Under the pieces are notes generated by a model. The model saw nothing but the letters and a program-made list of their open reading frames with translations. It was not told the DNA's origin and did not search any database. A DNA stretch of 64,000 nt from Paraburkholderia sp. Tr-20389. Lineage in GTDB: Bacteria > Pseudomonadota > Gammaproteobacteria > Burkholderiales > Burkholderiaceae. Location: assembly GCF_017104565.1 (NCBI RefSeq), contig NZ_JAAGPD010000031.1:62001-126000 (forward strand), written 5' to 3'. The position numbers and the translations under genes were made by a program. Of the stretch, positions 63,890-64,000 are shown one piece after another. Position 1 is the stretch's first letter, and every line of letters begins with the position of its first letter.

Positions 63890-64000
63890 CTACGCCTTCA
63901 TCTGGCGCATGGCGTCCGCGAACATCCAGAGGGCGCGGTTGAGCTTCACGTTCTGGTCGATGCCGGTGATGGGGCGGGTGGACATCGAGCGGCCCGTGCG
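63890..64000 (-). CDS. C-terminal end of an unidentified protein, partial
   Basis: Only the last 36 codons lie in the window (SMSTRPITGIDQNVKLNRAL, then WMFADAMRQMKA and a stop). It reads as a normal coding frame with GC-rich third positions like the left flank. No family assigned. Confidence 0.4.
   Translation of the reverse strand, partial: RTGRSMSTRPITGIDQNVKLNRALWMFADAMRQMKA

Overview
The window looks like a chromosomal segment of a beta-proteobacterium of the Burkholderia/Paraburkholderia/Caballeronia group. The signs are high GC, a classic Burkholderiaceae-type porin, Bug-type (TctC-like) solute receptors, many LysR/IclR/TetR catabolic regulators, and a beta-proteobacterial leucine (liu) operon. 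No rRNA, tRNA, CRISPR array or intact insertion sequence was seen.

Region 1 (1-20.0 kb) is backbone-like. It starts with a putrescine-utilisation locus: puuD and puuA leftward, puuR and puuC rightward across a ~950 bp gap. Next come an MFS exporter with a MarR regulator and palindromic operator, a glycine-zipper lipoprotein, a 14-TM DHA2 exporter with a divergent LysR, a PRC-barrel protein and a 51-residue small protein. A TetR regulator is then divergent from liuA-liuB-liuC-liuD (leucine/isovalerate degradation, without liuE). The region ends with a PhnD-like binding protein, a family-9 glycosyltransferase and the C-terminal remnant of a fatty-acid desaturase.

Region 2 (about 20.4-63.4 kb) is an accessory catabolic island bounded by two broken genes, the desaturase fragment on the left and a DJ-1/PfpI fragment on the right. 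It carries two Bug receptors, TctAB permeases, two MFS carriers and a porin for uptake. For CoA chemistry it has an NDP-forming acyl-CoA synthetase, two stand-alone crotonases, a FadB/FadJ-like fusion and a thiolase with a DUF35 partner. For redox it has a TcuA/TcuB pair, a ferredoxin-flavin reductase, a rubredoxin, two SDRs, an extended-SDR epimerase, an aldehyde dehydrogenase and three oversized 3-hydroxyisobutyrate-dehydrogenase-family proteins. It also has two amidohydrolase-2 proteins, a beta-propeller lactonase, an MmgE/PrpD protein, a cupin, a CapA-like protein and a carboxymuconolactone-decarboxylase-like protein. The combination suggests import and oxidation of an unidentified organic acid, possibly branched, lactone-forming or tricarballylate-like, through CoA thioesters.

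The most striking feature of the island is that at least eleven 17-bp inverted repeats (consensus RTTYC-N7-GRAAY, best form GTTCCGATCAGTGAAAC) lie in front of nearly every transcription unit. Most have a fixed spacing to a recognisable -10 element, either 41-42 nt with no -35 needed or 53-55 nt with a -35/-10 pair. Two nearly identical IclR-family regulators are encoded inside the island, so it behaves like one self-contained regulon. The second striking feature is the set of three HIBADH-family proteins, each built as a different internal duplication: intact dehydrogenase plus extra helical domain, intact plus degenerate copy, and degenerate copy plus intact. I could not assign the substrate from sequence alone.
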